Shown piece by piece: positions 8,701-18,959 of a stretch of 64,000 nucleotides of DNA. Location of the stretch: contig JAHEHF010000009.1 of NCBI GenBank assembly GCA_024644745.1, positions 1-64,000 on the forward strand. The letters are read 5' to 3'. The notes below the pieces were generated by a model. That model made no database searches. It was not told the origin of the DNA and was given only the letters and a program-made list of their open reading frames with translations. The DNA comes from Flavobacteriaceae bacterium. GTDB taxonomy: Bacteria > Bacteroidota > Bacteroidia > Flavobacteriales > Flavobacteriaceae. A program made the position numbers and the translations under genes. Numbering within the stretch: the first letter of the stretch is position 1; each line of letters begins with the position of its first letter.

Positions 8701-10146
8701 TTATACAGAATTATTTTTTTCTAATTTAAATATTTTATTAAAGAAATTGATAAACGGCTGCAAAAATGCATCGACATTAAAAATTCCTTTGTCTTTTGTT
8801 GCACGTATCATCAGCAGGATGCCAAAAGGAAGTAAAACAAAGGTGGCCAGCCATCCCCCGAAAAATGGAGAAACCTTGTTTGATTCGGCCATATTTTTCC
8901 CAAGCGTGGAAATAAAGAAATAAATTACAAATATGACAATAGCCATGATCATGGGCAAGCCAAAGCCTCCCTTTCGTATAATAGAACCCAATGGGGTTCC
9001 CACAAAAAACAGTACGAGACAGGCTATCGAAAAAGCAATTCTTTTGTGAAATTCCACACTGTAACCATTGATTATTTTTTGCTTGTCTTTTAAAGTTTCT
9101 TTGAAGCTTTTGAGGTTGTCAACATTTCCCTTAGCAGCGATATAGGCATTATCAGCAACCATGAGCTTGTTCTTATCATCAAAATTCTCAAATAAATCAG
9201 GACTTAAGACTCCGCCTTTCACCGTATCAGGAACAAGTCTGTTGGCCTTTAAGGCTTTGAAAACACGGTCTGCCCTGTTTAAAACGAATTCATGATAAGG
9301 ATTTTGAAGTGAATCAATATAAAAATCAAGTTGCTTCAAACTCAACATCTCTTTACCTGTTTTGTATTTTACATCATCAGGGTCAAAATCACCAATCGTG
9401 GATACGTCAATGTTCACTTCATATTTATCAAAATGAGCCTTGGTAAAGGGGGCCCTTTTTCTTTTTGACCCACTGGTTTTAGTTGTCACTAAATCTTCCG
9501 CATAATATCCGTCTTCAAGCACAAGTGTCAAATACCTGCTTCCTTCTTCGGAAACAATCTCTCCTCTTTTTGCTGTAATCACCTTATTATTCACGTTGTT
9601 GGATTTCAGATCATAGATCAGAACGTTTTTAAGCAGGTTTTCATCTTCCCCGTATTTCTCATCGAATTTTATACTGAAATTAGGGATTTCGGTATTGAAA
9701 GTACCCGGAATAAGCGCAAGGCCCGGTTCTTTCATCTTCATATTGTAAATGAGGTTCTTTGACTTCAATGAAGCATAAGGAAACACATAATTCAAAAACA
9801 GGAAATTGGCAAAACTCAGCACGAACATAAGCACCACAAGAGGTCTGATAAATCGCTGCAGAGAGATCCCCGCTGATTTCACCGCGGCAAACTCATAATT
9901 TTCGGCCATGCTCCCCAGTGCCATGATGGAGGATAAAAGAATTGCTATGGGCAAGGCCGTAGGCACCATCATCAGTGCCATATAACCCAAAAATTTAAGA
10001 ATGATGACCAGACTTATACCTTTCCCTGCAATTTTATCAAACTGAAGCCATAATGCCTGCATGATCAGCACGAACAGGATAATGAAAAAAGTTGCTAAAA
10101 ATGGTGTTAGAAAACTCTTAAGTATGTATCGGTTTAAGATCTTCAT
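8701..10146 (-). CDS. LptF/LptG (YjgP/YjgQ) family LPS export permease
   Basis: MKILNRYILKSFLTPFLATFFIILFVLIMQALW...ALPIAILLSSIMALGSMAENYEFAAVKSAGISLQR; C-terminal FVGTPLGSIIRKGGFGLPMI and TM helices. Confidence 0.9.
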   Translation of the reverse strand: MKILNRYILKSFLTPFLATFFIILFVLIMQALWLQFDKIAGKGISLVIILKFLGYMALMMVPTALPIAILLSSIMALGSMAENYEFAAVKSAGISLQRFIRPLVVLMFVLSFANFLFLNYVFPYASLKSKNLIYNMKMKEPGLALIPGTFNTEIPNFSIKFDEKYGEDENLLKNVLIYDLKSNNVNNKVITAKRGEIVSEEGSRYLTLVLEDGYYAEDLVTTKTSGSKRKRAPFTKAHFDKYEVNIDVSTIGDFDPDDVKYKTGKEMLSLKQLDFYIDSLQNPYHEFVLNRADRVFKALKANRLVPDTVKGGVLSPDLFENFDDKNKLMVADNAYIAAKGNVDNLKSFKETLKDKQKIINGYSVEFHKRIAFSIACLVLFFVGTPLGSIIRKGGFGLPMIMAIVIFVIYFFISTLGKNMAESNKVSPFFGGWLATFVLLPFGILLMIRATKDKGIFNVDAFLQPFINFFNKIFKLEKNNSV

Positions 10147-10176
10147 TCAGCGCGACATCAAAAATGATTGATTCAA

Positions 10177-10845
10177 TTATTTATTGATCATATAATTCAA
10201 TTCCTCGTATTTCTTTTCATCAAATACAAACGCACTCCCGTCAAGATCCTGATTGGTCCGGATGTTACTTGCTGTCAATATGGTGCGCGTTTTATTGGTT
10301 CCTACCTCTATAACTTGATAAATATGATTTGTATTTACTTCGATTCCAACCAAAATAATACTAATTTCAGATTCAGAGTCAATAGGGGTTAGTTTCACAA
10401 ATTGCACCTTTTTGCCATTGACCGTTTTTAATTCATCCATTTCATATCCATAACCTGATTCGTAAAAGGAGTAGAATTTAGATGGTGTAAAGGCATTATC
10501 CTGATCAACATCCATTTCCGAAATGTTTACTTCCTCATTTTCAGGAATGATCGTATAGGTTTTTTCACCGTCAAAAATCTGTTGGGTTCCAAAGAGGTTT
10601 ACGACATATTTATCGCCTTCGAGCAAAACATCTCCCGACATTTCCTGCTTCACGTCCTCTGCCCTGTTGTCAAGCACATAATCAAAATCCATCGCTACAT
10701 TTTTGTAGCTGCTCATGGTACTTGAGGCTTTGTCAAGTAATTCCTTTGCCCTTGCATCTGCCTGCCCTCTAGTCAAACCAATGCATAAAAAACCTATAAA
10801 AAGGGCTAAAATCCAATGCTTTTTTATCTTATAATTTTTCATCAT
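10177..10845 (-). CDS. lolA: Outer-membrane lipoprotein carrier protein LolA-like
   Basis: Signal peptide followed by ADARAKELLDKASSTMSSYKNVAMDFDYVLDN...GDVLLEGDKYVVNLFGTQQIFDGEKTYTIIPENEEV; adjacent to ftsK. Confidence 0.82.
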   Translation of the reverse strand: MMKNYKIKKHWILALFIGFLCIGLTRGQADARAKELLDKASSTMSSYKNVAMDFDYVLDNRAEDVKQEMSGDVLLEGDKYVVNLFGTQQIFDGEKTYTIIPENEEVNISEMDVDQDNAFTPSKFYSFYESGYGYEMDELKTVNGKKVQFVKLTPIDSESEISIILVGIEVNTNHIYQVIEVGTNKTRTILTASNIRTNQDLDGSAFVFDEKKYEELNYMINK

Positions 10846-13249
10846 CTAATAATTGCTGCAGGGAAGCTAAATCTGTCACCAAGACCTGTCGAGCCTTACT
10901 ACCTTCAAACGGGCCTACAATACCGGCCGCTTCCAATTGATCAATAATTCTTCCTGCTCTGTTATAACCTAATTTCAATTTTCGTTGCAACAGGGAAGCT
11001 GATCCCTGTTGTGCGGTAACCACCAGTTTTGCGGCATCCTCAAAAAGCTGGTCCCTGCTTTCAATATCTACGTCAATACCCATGCCACTTTCCTCTCCTA
11101 CGTACTCAGGTAACATATAGGCACTCGGATAAGCGCGTTGAGAACCTATAAAATCTGTCACTCTTTCTACCTCAGGTGTATCAATGAATGCACACTGAAG
11201 ACGGGTGAGGTCATTCCCGTCAGAAATCAGCATATCTCCCTTTCCGATCAACTGGTCAGCCCCCTGAAAATCCAGAATCGTTCTTGAATCAATTTTCGAG
11301 GTTACTCTAAAGGCCACTCGCACAGGAAAATTCGCTTTGATAATTCCGGTGATCACATTGACCGAAGGCCTTTGTGTTGCTACGATCAAATGGATTCCAA
11401 TGGCCCTGGCAAGCTGGGCAAGCCTCGCGATCGGCGTCTCGATCTCTTTTCCTGCCGTCATGATCAGGTCTGCAAATTCATCAATGACCAATACAATATA
11501 CGGCAAATATTTATGACCATTTTCAGGATTCAGCTTTCTTGCAATGAATTTGGCATTATATTCTCTGATATTCCTTACATAAGCATTTTTCAGCAAATCA
11601 TATCGGTTGTCCATTTCAATACATAAGGAATTCAGCGTATTGATGACCATGGTGGTATCTGTAATGATAGCTTCTTCTGTATCCGGTAACTTGGCCAGAT
11701 AATGTCTTTCAATTTTATTGAAAAGGGTCAATTCGACCTTTTTAGGGTCAACGAGAACAAACTTTACTTCAGCCGGATGTTTTTTATAGAGCAAAGAAGA
11801 CAGTACTGCATTCAGACCTACCGATTTACCCTGTCCGGTGGCTCCCGCCATCAGCAAATGCGGCATCTTGGCCAGGTCAATGACAAAAGTTTCATTTGAA
11901 ATGGTTTTACCTAAAGCGATGGGCAGATCCATTTTCGTATTCTGGAATTTTTGAGAAGACAAAACTGATTTCATCGAAACGATAGATGGCTTCTTATTGG
12001 GCACCTCAATGCCAATGGTGCCTCTGCCGGGAATCGGTGCGATGATCCTGATGCCAAGAGCTGACAATGAAAGTGCTATATCATCTTCGAGGTTTTTGAT
12101 CTTTGAAATTCTGACCCCGGCATCCGGAACAATCTCGTAAAGCGTAACCGTAGGTCCGATCGTGGCTTTGATGCTGGCAATCCCGATCTTATAGTTATTC
12201 AAAGTTTCGACAATTCGATCTTTGTTGTTCTCAAGTTCAATCTTGTTGATATTGATGTTTTCATTGGAATAATCCTTCAACAATTTAAGCTCGGGAAACC
12301 TGTACTTTGAAAGTTCGAGCTTTGGGTCAAATTCACCAAAGTCCTTTAGCAAAGTGTTAGACAGGTTTTCAATGGTATGTTCTTCAAAAACCGGTTTTTC
12401 AACCTCGATCTCAAGATCATCTTCTGCAGGAAGACCCTCCTCCTGCTCTTTCGCTTCCTTTTTCAAGTCAGGTTCCAAAATTATGGCCTCTTCTTTTTCA
12501 ATCTTATCTTCGGGTACAATGGTTTCAAATGAATCCAGTTCTAACTCTATTTCATCCTCTGATCCTTCAATAGCGGTATTTGTAATGAAACCGTCATCAG
12601 TTACATCTGCATCCAGCTCTGATTCCTTTTTAACCCTGACCTTGGGCTCTGGCATCACTGATTTGATCTTCTGAGGCGTGATCTTGAATTTCCATATCAC
12701 AAATACCAGCAAGGTGATCAATAGCAACAAAAGTACCCCAATGCTTCCGATATAAATCTGCAGAAATTCATTTACCTCAAAACCAACCTTCCCGCCCAGC
12801 AAGGGGTATTCAGGCTTGACATAAGCCAAAGCCAGAGATAACCAGATCATCCCCAAAATCCCATTGATCCAGGACTTGTTCAACTGCTTTACAGGAATGT
12901 TTAAAATCACATACAATCCAGTAAAAAACAAAAGAATGGGAAATAAAAAAGTGGCCAATCCGAATCCGTCATAAACAAAAAAATCACTCACATTGGCACC
13001 CAATTTTCCGAGAAGATTATTGGCGCTGAATGACTTATCTGAAAAATTGGCAAGAATGCTCTGATCTTCTTTCCAATGCATCAGAAATGAATAAAAAGAG
13101 ATCAGCAAAAATATGGCTGAGGTAAATATAAACACACCAAAAACCAAATGCGTTTGTTTACTTTTTACAAAGCTTACAATACGATTTGGTTTTTTTCCTT
13201 TTTTCTTATTTTTGGAAATTGGTTTTTTCCTTTTCGACATAGGCCACAA
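10829..13249 (-). CDS. ftsK: DNA translocase FtsK/SpoIIIE (start possibly the internal Met at 13240)
   Basis: N-terminal TM helices; PHLLMAGATGQGKSVGLNAVLSSLLYKKHP Walker A; LVIDEFADLIMTAGKEIETPIARLAQLARAIGIHLIVATQRPSVNVITG; C-terminal gamma domain. Confidence 0.96.
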   Translation of the reverse strand: MWPMSKRKKPISKNKKKGKKPNRIVSFVKSKQTHLVFGVFIFTSAIFLLISFYSFLMHWKEDQSILANFSDKSFSANNLLGKLGANVSDFFVYDGFGLATFLFPILLFFTGLYVILNIPVKQLNKSWINGILGMIWLSLALAYVKPEYPLLGGKVGFEVNEFLQIYIGSIGVLLLLLITLLVFVIWKFKITPQKIKSVMPEPKVRVKKESELDADVTDDGFITNTAIEGSEDEIELELDSFETIVPEDKIEKEEAIILEPDLKKEAKEQEEGLPAEDDLEIEVEKPVFEEHTIENLSNTLLKDFGEFDPKLELSKYRFPELKLLKDYSNENININKIELENNKDRIVETLNNYKIGIASIKATIGPTVTLYEIVPDAGVRISKIKNLEDDIALSLSALGIRIIAPIPGRGTIGIEVPNKKPSIVSMKSVLSSQKFQNTKMDLPIALGKTISNETFVIDLAKMPHLLMAGATGQGKSVGLNAVLSSLLYKKHPAEVKFVLVDPKKVELTLFNKIERHYLAKLPDTEEAIITDTTMVINTLNSLCIEMDNRYDLLKNAYVRNIREYNAKFIARKLNPENGHKYLPYIVLVIDEFADLIMTAGKEIETPIARLAQLARAIGIHLIVATQRPSVNVITGIIKANFPVRVAFRVTSKIDSRTILDFQGADQLIGKGDMLISDGNDLTRLQCAFIDTPEVERVTDFIGSQRAYPSAYMLPEYVGEESGMGIDVDIESRDQLFEDAAKLVVTAQQGSASLLQRKLKLGYNRAGRIIDQLEAAGIVGPFEGSKARQVLVTDLASLQQLLDDEKL

Positions 13250-13307
13250 AAATACACAAATAATTTCGGTTTCAAACCTTCAAAATTCATTCAAAAAATA
13301 ATGAAAT

Positions 13308-13691
13308 TTAAAGAATTTTCGGAAGATAAATAATCAATCCGATAATGATGGCCGAAACAGCTGCAAATGTTACTGCACCCGCAGATATATCTTTGATGAA
13401 TTCTATCTTTTGATGGTAATCCTTATGGATAAAATCACATAATTTTTCAACAGCAGTATTTAAGGACTCTGCAACAAGAACCATGCCGATAGCCAATACC
13501 TGTAAAATCCATTCAAGCGCTGAAATATTATAATACCATCCTGCAATTGTCATGCAAACAGCAATGAACAACTGGACCATGATACTGTGTTCTGAAGAGA
13601 CAAGGAGCCAGACTCCTTTAAAGGCAAATTTAAGGCTTCGCATCCTGCCCCTGATAAAACCATTGTCTTTCAGATCCATGGCTGATGTCAA
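13308..13691 (-). CDS. dgkA: Diacylglycerol kinase family protein
   Basis: RMRSLKFAFKGVWLLVSSEHSIMVQLFIAVCM...EWILQVLAIGMVLVAESLNTAVEKLCDFIHKDYHQKIEFIKDISAGAVTFAAVSAI. Confidence 0.9.
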   Translation of the reverse strand: MTSAMDLKDNGFIRGRMRSLKFAFKGVWLLVSSEHSIMVQLFIAVCMTIAGWYYNISALEWILQVLAIGMVLVAESLNTAVEKLCDFIHKDYHQKIEFIKDISAGAVTFAAVSAIIIGLIIYLPKIL

Positions 13692-13721
13692 TTTGAATTA
13701 ATTTCCAAAAGTAAAAGCAAC

Positions 13722-14222
13722 CTATTTGAGGGCCTCCAATGCAGCTTCATAATCAGGTTCCTGGGCAATTTCAGGGACCTGTTCTGTATAGGTAACCAAA
13801 CCTTCTTCATTGACAACCACCACAGCTCTTGACAACAGTCCTTTCATGGGGCCGTTCTTGATGGTGACACCATATCTTTTACCAAATTTACCCTTTACAA
13901 AGTCAGATAATGGAATTACATTGCTGATCCCTTCAGCTGCACAAAACCTGGAATGCGCAAAAGGAAGGTCCTTTGACACATGAAGAATAACTGTATCTTT
14001 AAATTCAGACGCAGCCTCATTAAATTTTCTCATTGAATTTGCACAAATTCCGGTATCGATACTCGGTGTGATATTGAGCAGTACTTTTTTACCTTTGAAC
14101 TCTTTTAACTTGGTTGTAGAAAGATCTGTTTTTACCAATTTGAATTTAGGTGCCTTTTTTCCTATTTCCGGTAACTTTCCAATTGTTTTTATTGGATTTC
14201 CTTTTAGTGTTATTTTTGCCAT
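13722..14222 (-). CDS. tpx: Thiol peroxidase
   Basis: MAKITLKGNPIKTIGKLPEIGKKAPKFKLV...LNITPSIDTGICANSMRKFNEAA...SKDLPFAHSRFCAAEGISNVIPLSDF. Confidence 0.94.
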   Translation of the reverse strand: MAKITLKGNPIKTIGKLPEIGKKAPKFKLVKTDLSTTKLKEFKGKKVLLNITPSIDTGICANSMRKFNEAASEFKDTVILHVSKDLPFAHSRFCAAEGISNVIPLSDFVKGKFGKRYGVTIKNGPMKGLLSRAVVVVNEEGLVTYTEQVPEIAQEPDYEAALEALK

Positions 14223-14263
14223 AATTTTTGATGTTTTTTTTCTCTATCAAAGTTACACAAAAT

Positions 14264-14294
14264 AAAAAACTCCCTAAACAATTAGGGAGTTTTT
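14264..14294. terminator. Intrinsic terminator-like hairpin
   Basis: aaaaaCTCCCTAAacaaTTAGGGAGtttttg, lying between the DUF6952-like gene and tpx. Confidence 0.75.
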
Positions 14295-14323
14295 GTACAG
14301 AATAAATTTTAAATCTTTCTTGG

Positions 14324-14581
14324 CTATTGATCAATGGAGCCCAAAACTCTTTTCATAAACCCGTTCAGGGCCTCTTTTTTTGGAGTGCCTTTCCTGATTT
14401 CTCCTTGAACTTCAAGTGCTCCGTACATGTTAGAGATCAATTCTCCTATCACGTCCAGTTCTTCATCCTTTAAAGAACTCACCTCTGTCAGGTCCTCCAA
14501 TACCTCAATGGCCTCCACCAGATAATCCTCATCATTCTTTTCGATGAAGCCACCCAGGTGCTTTATGATTGGTAATTTCAT
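14324..14581 (-). CDS. Small conserved protein, DUF6952-like
   Basis: MKLPIIKHLGGFIEKNDEDYLVEAIEVLEDLTEVSSLKDEELDVIGELISNMYGALEVQ...; placed between thioredoxin and tpx genes. Confidence 0.65.
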   Translation of the reverse strand: MKLPIIKHLGGFIEKNDEDYLVEAIEVLEDLTEVSSLKDEELDVIGELISNMYGALEVQGEIRKGTPKKEALNGFMKRVLGSIDQ

Positions 14582-14609
14582 ATCCTTTCAATTAAAAGCT
14601 TAAAACGAA

Positions 14610-14918
14610 TCACACAATTTCGTTAACCAATTCCTTCAGTACGTCAAACTTATTGGTTTGGGTCTGATTCACCTTTTTCCCGTCAACAAAAGTTGCAAAA
14701 GTTGGTAAATTATCTACCTGGGCCAATTTTCTTGATTCAGGAAATTTTTCAGCATCAACCAATACAAATTGCATGTCTTCCGATTCTGAAGCCAGCTTTT
14801 TGAATTTTGGTTTCATGATGCGGCAATTTCCGCACCAGGTGGCCATATACTGTACCACAACTTTAGGTTTATCCTCAACCATTTGAGACAAGCTGTCTTC
14901 TGTTAATTCTATCAACAT
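14610..14918 (-). CDS. Thioredoxin family protein with CGNC active site
   Basis: MLIELTEDSLSQMVEDKPKVVVQYMATWCGNCRIMKPKFKKLASES. The ORF-track start at 15047 would run into the upstream peroxiredoxin gene; the ATG at 14916-14918 is the natural start. Confidence 0.9.
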   Translation of the reverse strand: MLIELTEDSLSQMVEDKPKVVVQYMATWCGNCRIMKPKFKKLASESEDMQFVLVDAEKFPESRKLAQVDNLPTFATFVDGKKVNQTQTNKFDVLKELVNEIV

Positions 14919-14965
14919 ATTCGTGTGTTTTAATGATTCATAAATATATCTGACAAATGTGTCAA

Positions 14966-15604
14966 TTAATTGGCACTCAAATAAGACGCAACTCCGTCTC
15001 TTGTAGCTTGCATCGCCTGTTTCCCATCTTCCCAGTTGGCAGGACAAACTTCACCTTTTTCCTGAACATGAGCATAAGCATCAATCAATCGTAAATACTC
15101 ATTCACATTCCTTCCCAATGGCATGTCATTCACACTTTCGTGGAAAATTTTTCCTTCTTCATCAATTAAATAGGTAGCTCGGTAAGTCACATATGATCCA
15201 TCGATTAAAACGTTGCCTGTTTCTTCATCATAGCTTTCAGAAACCACATCCAAGATTCCCAGTTGAGAAGAAAGGTTTCTATTTGTATCCGCAAGCAGGG
15301 GAAAAGTTACGCCCTCAATACCACCATTGTCCTTTGAAGTATTCAACCATGCAAAATGCACCTCTGCTGTGTCTACGGAAGCCCCTATGACCAGCGTATT
15401 TCTCGCTTCGAATTGAGCCAATGCATCCTGAAACGCTCTGATCTCGGTCGGACAGACGAAAGTAAAATCTTTCGGGTACCAGAACAACAAGACCTTCTTG
15501 CCATTTTTAACTGCTGTTTCAAGAACGTTGATCTTGAAAGTGTCCCCCATTTCGTCGATTGCATCTACCGATAAGTTTGGAAATTTTTTGCCTACTAAAG
15601 CCAT
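14966..15604 (-). CDS. AhpC/TSA-type 2-Cys peroxiredoxin
   Basis: LLFWYPKDFTFVCPTEIRAFQDALAQFEARNTLVIGASVDTAEVHFAW; C-terminal GEVCPANWEDGKQAM. Confidence 0.94.
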   Translation of the reverse strand: MALVGKKFPNLSVDAIDEMGDTFKINVLETAVKNGKKVLLFWYPKDFTFVCPTEIRAFQDALAQFEARNTLVIGASVDTAEVHFAWLNTSKDNGGIEGVTFPLLADTNRNLSSQLGILDVVSESYDEETGNVLIDGSYVTYRATYLIDEEGKIFHESVNDMPLGRNVNEYLRLIDAYAHVQEKGEVCPANWEDGKQAMQATRDGVASYLSAN

Positions 15605-16192
15605 ATTTATTGTTTTTTATTGATTAATAATTTTCATTTTTTACGATGGCAAACTTACGCCATATTTTCAGTTCTATTTTGATTATTCATCTCAAAATTT
15701 TATCATCAAATAGATTTTATTTATGAAAAAAATTAGTTTGGATCACAGAAAAACAAAGGAGATCCAATGAGTCGTATTAAGACATTCTTTTTAAACTGTT
15801 TATGATATTTCTGATTTGTGAATTCAGAAATTTGATTGCAACTTTTATTCTTTTGGCAAAGCTGTATTTCGATGATGAAGCTTCTATCAAAAGGGCAAGA
15901 AAAATTCTGCTTCATAATGTAGAAAATGATGGTTTCGGTATTGCCGAACCATAAGGGAATATAGGTCTCAGAATTTCCGGTCCCACAGAAAGATCAAAGG
16001 TTCCACAGGAAAAACTGCAAGTGAATTCATATATGGATCAATCTGGCCGTGATACGGGTAGTCAATACGGAGAAGGTTCCCGAAGTAATGATGCAAAACT
16101 ACAAAAGCCATAGCACAGCGGATTGTCCAATAAAAATTGATTGAATGAATTTTATGGGTCTGTATCAATTTGTTCGATCCCATTTCAGCAGC

Positions 16193-16227
16193 AAAAAAAA
16201 ACCGGACTCAACAGGTCCGGTTTTTTT
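16193..16227. terminator. Bidirectional intrinsic terminator-like hairpin
   Basis: aaaaaaaaaCCGGACtcaacaGGTCCGGttttttt, immediately 3' of lpd (minus strand). Confidence 0.82.
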
Positions 16228-16257
16228 ATCTTCAAATATCCATGGCTTTCTACGAAG

Positions 16258-17646
16258 CTACAGATGGATAACCTCGTCATAGGCATCTGCAACGGCTTCC
16301 ATTACCGCCTCACTCATTGTCGGGTGAGGGTGAATAGCTTTTAAGACCTCATGACCTGTGGTTTCAAGTTTTCTGCCTAAAACTGCTTCAGCAATCATGT
16401 CGGTTACACCTGCACCAATCATGTGGCAACCTAACCATTCGCCGTATTTGGCATCAAAAATAACTTTGACAAAACCTTCCTTGGCACCCGCTGCTGAGGC
16501 CTTACCGGAAGCAGAGAAAGGAAATTTTCCAACTTTGATATCAAAACCTTTTTCTTTGGCCTGTTTTTCTGTTAATCCCACACTTGCAATTTCAGGACTG
16601 GCATAAGTACAACCAGGTATGTTTCCATAATCTATGGGTTCAGGGTTCAAGCCGGCGATCTTCTCTACACAAGTTATTCCTTCCGCCGATGCCACGTGGG
16701 CCAGCGCAGGGCCGGGAACCACATCTCCAATAGCGTAATATCCGGGTAAATTCGTCTGGTAAAAATCATTGACCAAAATTTTGTCTTTGTCGGTTACGAT
16801 ACCAACATCTTCAAGACCCAGGTTCTCCAGGTTTGACTTGATACCGACAGCAGATAAAACAATATCGGCCTCAAGGGTTATTTCTCCTTTTTTGGTTGAA
16901 ACCGTGGCAACCACACCTTTACCGGAAGTATCCACTTTCGTTACACTTGAGTCCGTCATCACCTTGATCTTGGATTTCTTCAAAGATCGTTCAAATTGTT
17001 TCGATATCTCCTCGTCTTCAAGTGGTACGATATTGGGTAAAAACTCAACAATGGTCACTTCGGTTCCCATTGAATTATAGAAATATGCGAATTCAACACC
17101 AATTGCCCCTGAACCAACAATGATCATTTTTTTAGGTTGCTCGGGCAAGACCATGGCCTGTCTGTAACCAATCACCTTTTTTCCGTCAATCGGCAGAAAT
17201 GGCAATTCTCTTGACCTTGCTCCGGTCGCAATGATGACATGATCAGCACTGTATTCTTTTGAACCACCTTTTGAATCTGCGACTTCAACCTTTTTCCCGG
17301 TCTTAATTCTTCCAAAGCCTTCTATGATATCGATCTTATTCTTTTTCATTAAAAACTGAACACCTTTACTCATGCCTTCAGCAACGCCTCTGCTCCTTTT
17401 TACAATGGCCGAAAAATCTTTATCTATTTCCTTCGCTTTAAGCCCGTAACTATCAACATGCTTTAAATATTCATAAACCTGCGCACTCTTTAAAAGCGCC
17501 TTGGTTGGAATACAACCCCAGTTCAGACAAACACCACCTAATTCAGCTTTTTCGACAACAGCTACCTTAAATCCTAATTGAGAAGCTCTAATGGCGGTTA
17601 CATAACCTCCAGGTCCACTTCCAATAACTATAATATCATATTTCAT
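16258..17646 (-). CDS. lpd: Dihydrolipoyl dehydrogenase
   Basis: DIIVIGSGPGGYVTAIRASQLGFKVAVVEKAELGGVCLNWGCIPTKALL; C-terminal CHMIGAGVTDMIAEAV...AIHPHPTMSEAVMEA. Confidence 0.97.
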   Translation of the reverse strand: MKYDIIVIGSGPGGYVTAIRASQLGFKVAVVEKAELGGVCLNWGCIPTKALLKSAQVYEYLKHVDSYGLKAKEIDKDFSAIVKRSRGVAEGMSKGVQFLMKKNKIDIIEGFGRIKTGKKVEVADSKGGSKEYSADHVIIATGARSRELPFLPIDGKKVIGYRQAMVLPEQPKKMIIVGSGAIGVEFAYFYNSMGTEVTIVEFLPNIVPLEDEEISKQFERSLKKSKIKVMTDSSVTKVDTSGKGVVATVSTKKGEITLEADIVLSAVGIKSNLENLGLEDVGIVTDKDKILVNDFYQTNLPGYYAIGDVVPGPALAHVASAEGITCVEKIAGLNPEPIDYGNIPGCTYASPEIASVGLTEKQAKEKGFDIKVGKFPFSASGKASAAGAKEGFVKVIFDAKYGEWLGCHMIGAGVTDMIAEAVLGRKLETTGHEVLKAIHPHPTMSEAVMEAVADAYDEVIHL

Positions 17647-17717
17647 ATGTTCAAAATGGTTTGATTTTAATAAAAAATACCAAAAACGACTTATTCATTC
17701 ATTTTCGGAATGCAAAT

Positions 17718-18953
17718 TTAATCAAATTTTATTGCTTTTACCGGACTAATTTTACTTACTATATATGAAGGAACAATTAACATCAAAAGACACAAGACCA
17801 AAGTACCTGCATTGATCCAGACCAGGGCTGTAATACTGATGTGAACAGGCGCCTGATTTACGTAATAAGTTTCAGAATTAAGTTTGATCAGGCCAAAATA
17901 TTTTTGTGCAAGGAGCAAACCCAATCCAATGGCATTGCCCCATATCATTCCCTTCCCAATGAGAAATGAAGCATTGTATAAAAATATTTTCCGAATACTC
18001 CAGTTGTTATTTCCCAAAGCTTTCAAAATACCTATCATCTGGGTTCTTTCCAGGATCAATACCAGCAGTGCAGTGATCATATTGATGCCGGCAATAAGGA
18101 TCATGATGGCGATGATCACAACAATATTGGTATCGAACAAACTAAGCCATTCAAAAATGGCTGGAAATTTCTCTGCGGTTGTAAATGCATTCAGAGAAGG
18201 ATCAATCTGGTTATAGACTTCAAAACCTGTCTCTTTTAAAGCATCAAAATCATGAAGAAACAATTCAAAGCCACCCACTTGATTCTCATCCCATTTATTG
18301 ATCCTTTGAATGTGCCGGATGTCACCAATAATAAAGGCTTCGTCAAATTCCTCAAACCCTGAATCAAATATACCAGACACTTTGAACTTTCTTGAATTGG
18401 GAGCCATGTTGGGATCATCCTTTACAAAAAACATATGAAAGGAATCCCCTGTTTTTAACCTGAGCCTGCCTGCTGTTTTAGCAGAGATCAGGACCTCCTC
18501 AGTTACTTTATCAGCAATCATGGGCCGCTTACCGGAAACCAGGTATTCATTAAAAAATGACCAGTCATAGTTTTGATCCACTCCTTTCAGAACAATTCCT
18601 TCAAACTCATCCGGGGTCCTTATGATACCCGCCTTGGTGGCAAAGACCTGAACCTTTTTAATATTGGGGACTTCATTGAAATCCGGGTAAAAATCCTGAT
18701 TTCTATCTACCGGAACAACCGTGATCTTCGAATTGTTCGCATCGTAATTGCTGATCTGGATATCACCATTAAAACCGGATATCTTTTCCTTAATCTTTTT
18801 TTGAAGCCCGACACCGGTTGCCACCGAAAAAAGCATGACCACTATTCCGATCGCAATTGCCAGAATGGAAATTTTTATTATAGGCGACGAAACACTATTT
18901 TTGTGCTCCTTGGATGCAATTATGCGCCTGGCGATAAACAACTCGTAATTCAA
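17718..18953 (-). CDS. LolC/LolE-type ABC transporter permease (FtsX/MacB family)
   Basis: MNYELFIARRIIASKEHKNSVSSPIIKISILAIAIGIVVMLFSVATGVGLQKKIKEKISGFNGDI; C-terminal ILERTQMIGILKALGNNNWSIRKIFLYNA. Confidence 0.88.
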   Translation of the reverse strand: MNYELFIARRIIASKEHKNSVSSPIIKISILAIAIGIVVMLFSVATGVGLQKKIKEKISGFNGDIQISNYDANNSKITVVPVDRNQDFYPDFNEVPNIKKVQVFATKAGIIRTPDEFEGIVLKGVDQNYDWSFFNEYLVSGKRPMIADKVTEEVLISAKTAGRLRLKTGDSFHMFFVKDDPNMAPNSRKFKVSGIFDSGFEEFDEAFIIGDIRHIQRINKWDENQVGGFELFLHDFDALKETGFEVYNQIDPSLNAFTTAEKFPAIFEWLSLFDTNIVVIIAIMILIAGINMITALLVLILERTQMIGILKALGNNNWSIRKIFLYNASFLIGKGMIWGNAIGLGLLLAQKYFGLIKLNSETYYVNQAPVHISITALVWINAGTLVLCLLMLIVPSYIVSKISPVKAIKFD

Positions 18954-18959
18954 AACGAT

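Noticed and set aside
14919-15047. N-terminal extension of the thioredoxin ORF
   Set aside because: It overlaps the end of the peroxiredoxin gene in another frame; a normal thioredoxin start (MLIELTEDSL) lies at 14918.
15733-16183. ORFs of 60 and 71 aa on the minus strand (15733-15915, 15968-16183)
   Set aside because: No recognisable motifs, different frames, and no convincing single-frameshift reconstruction when all frames were read by eye.
18573-18959. 129-aa N-terminal extension of the DUF1343 ORF
   Set aside because: Lies antisense within the LolC/E-type permease gene; the ATG at 18960 gives a signal/anchor sequence right away.
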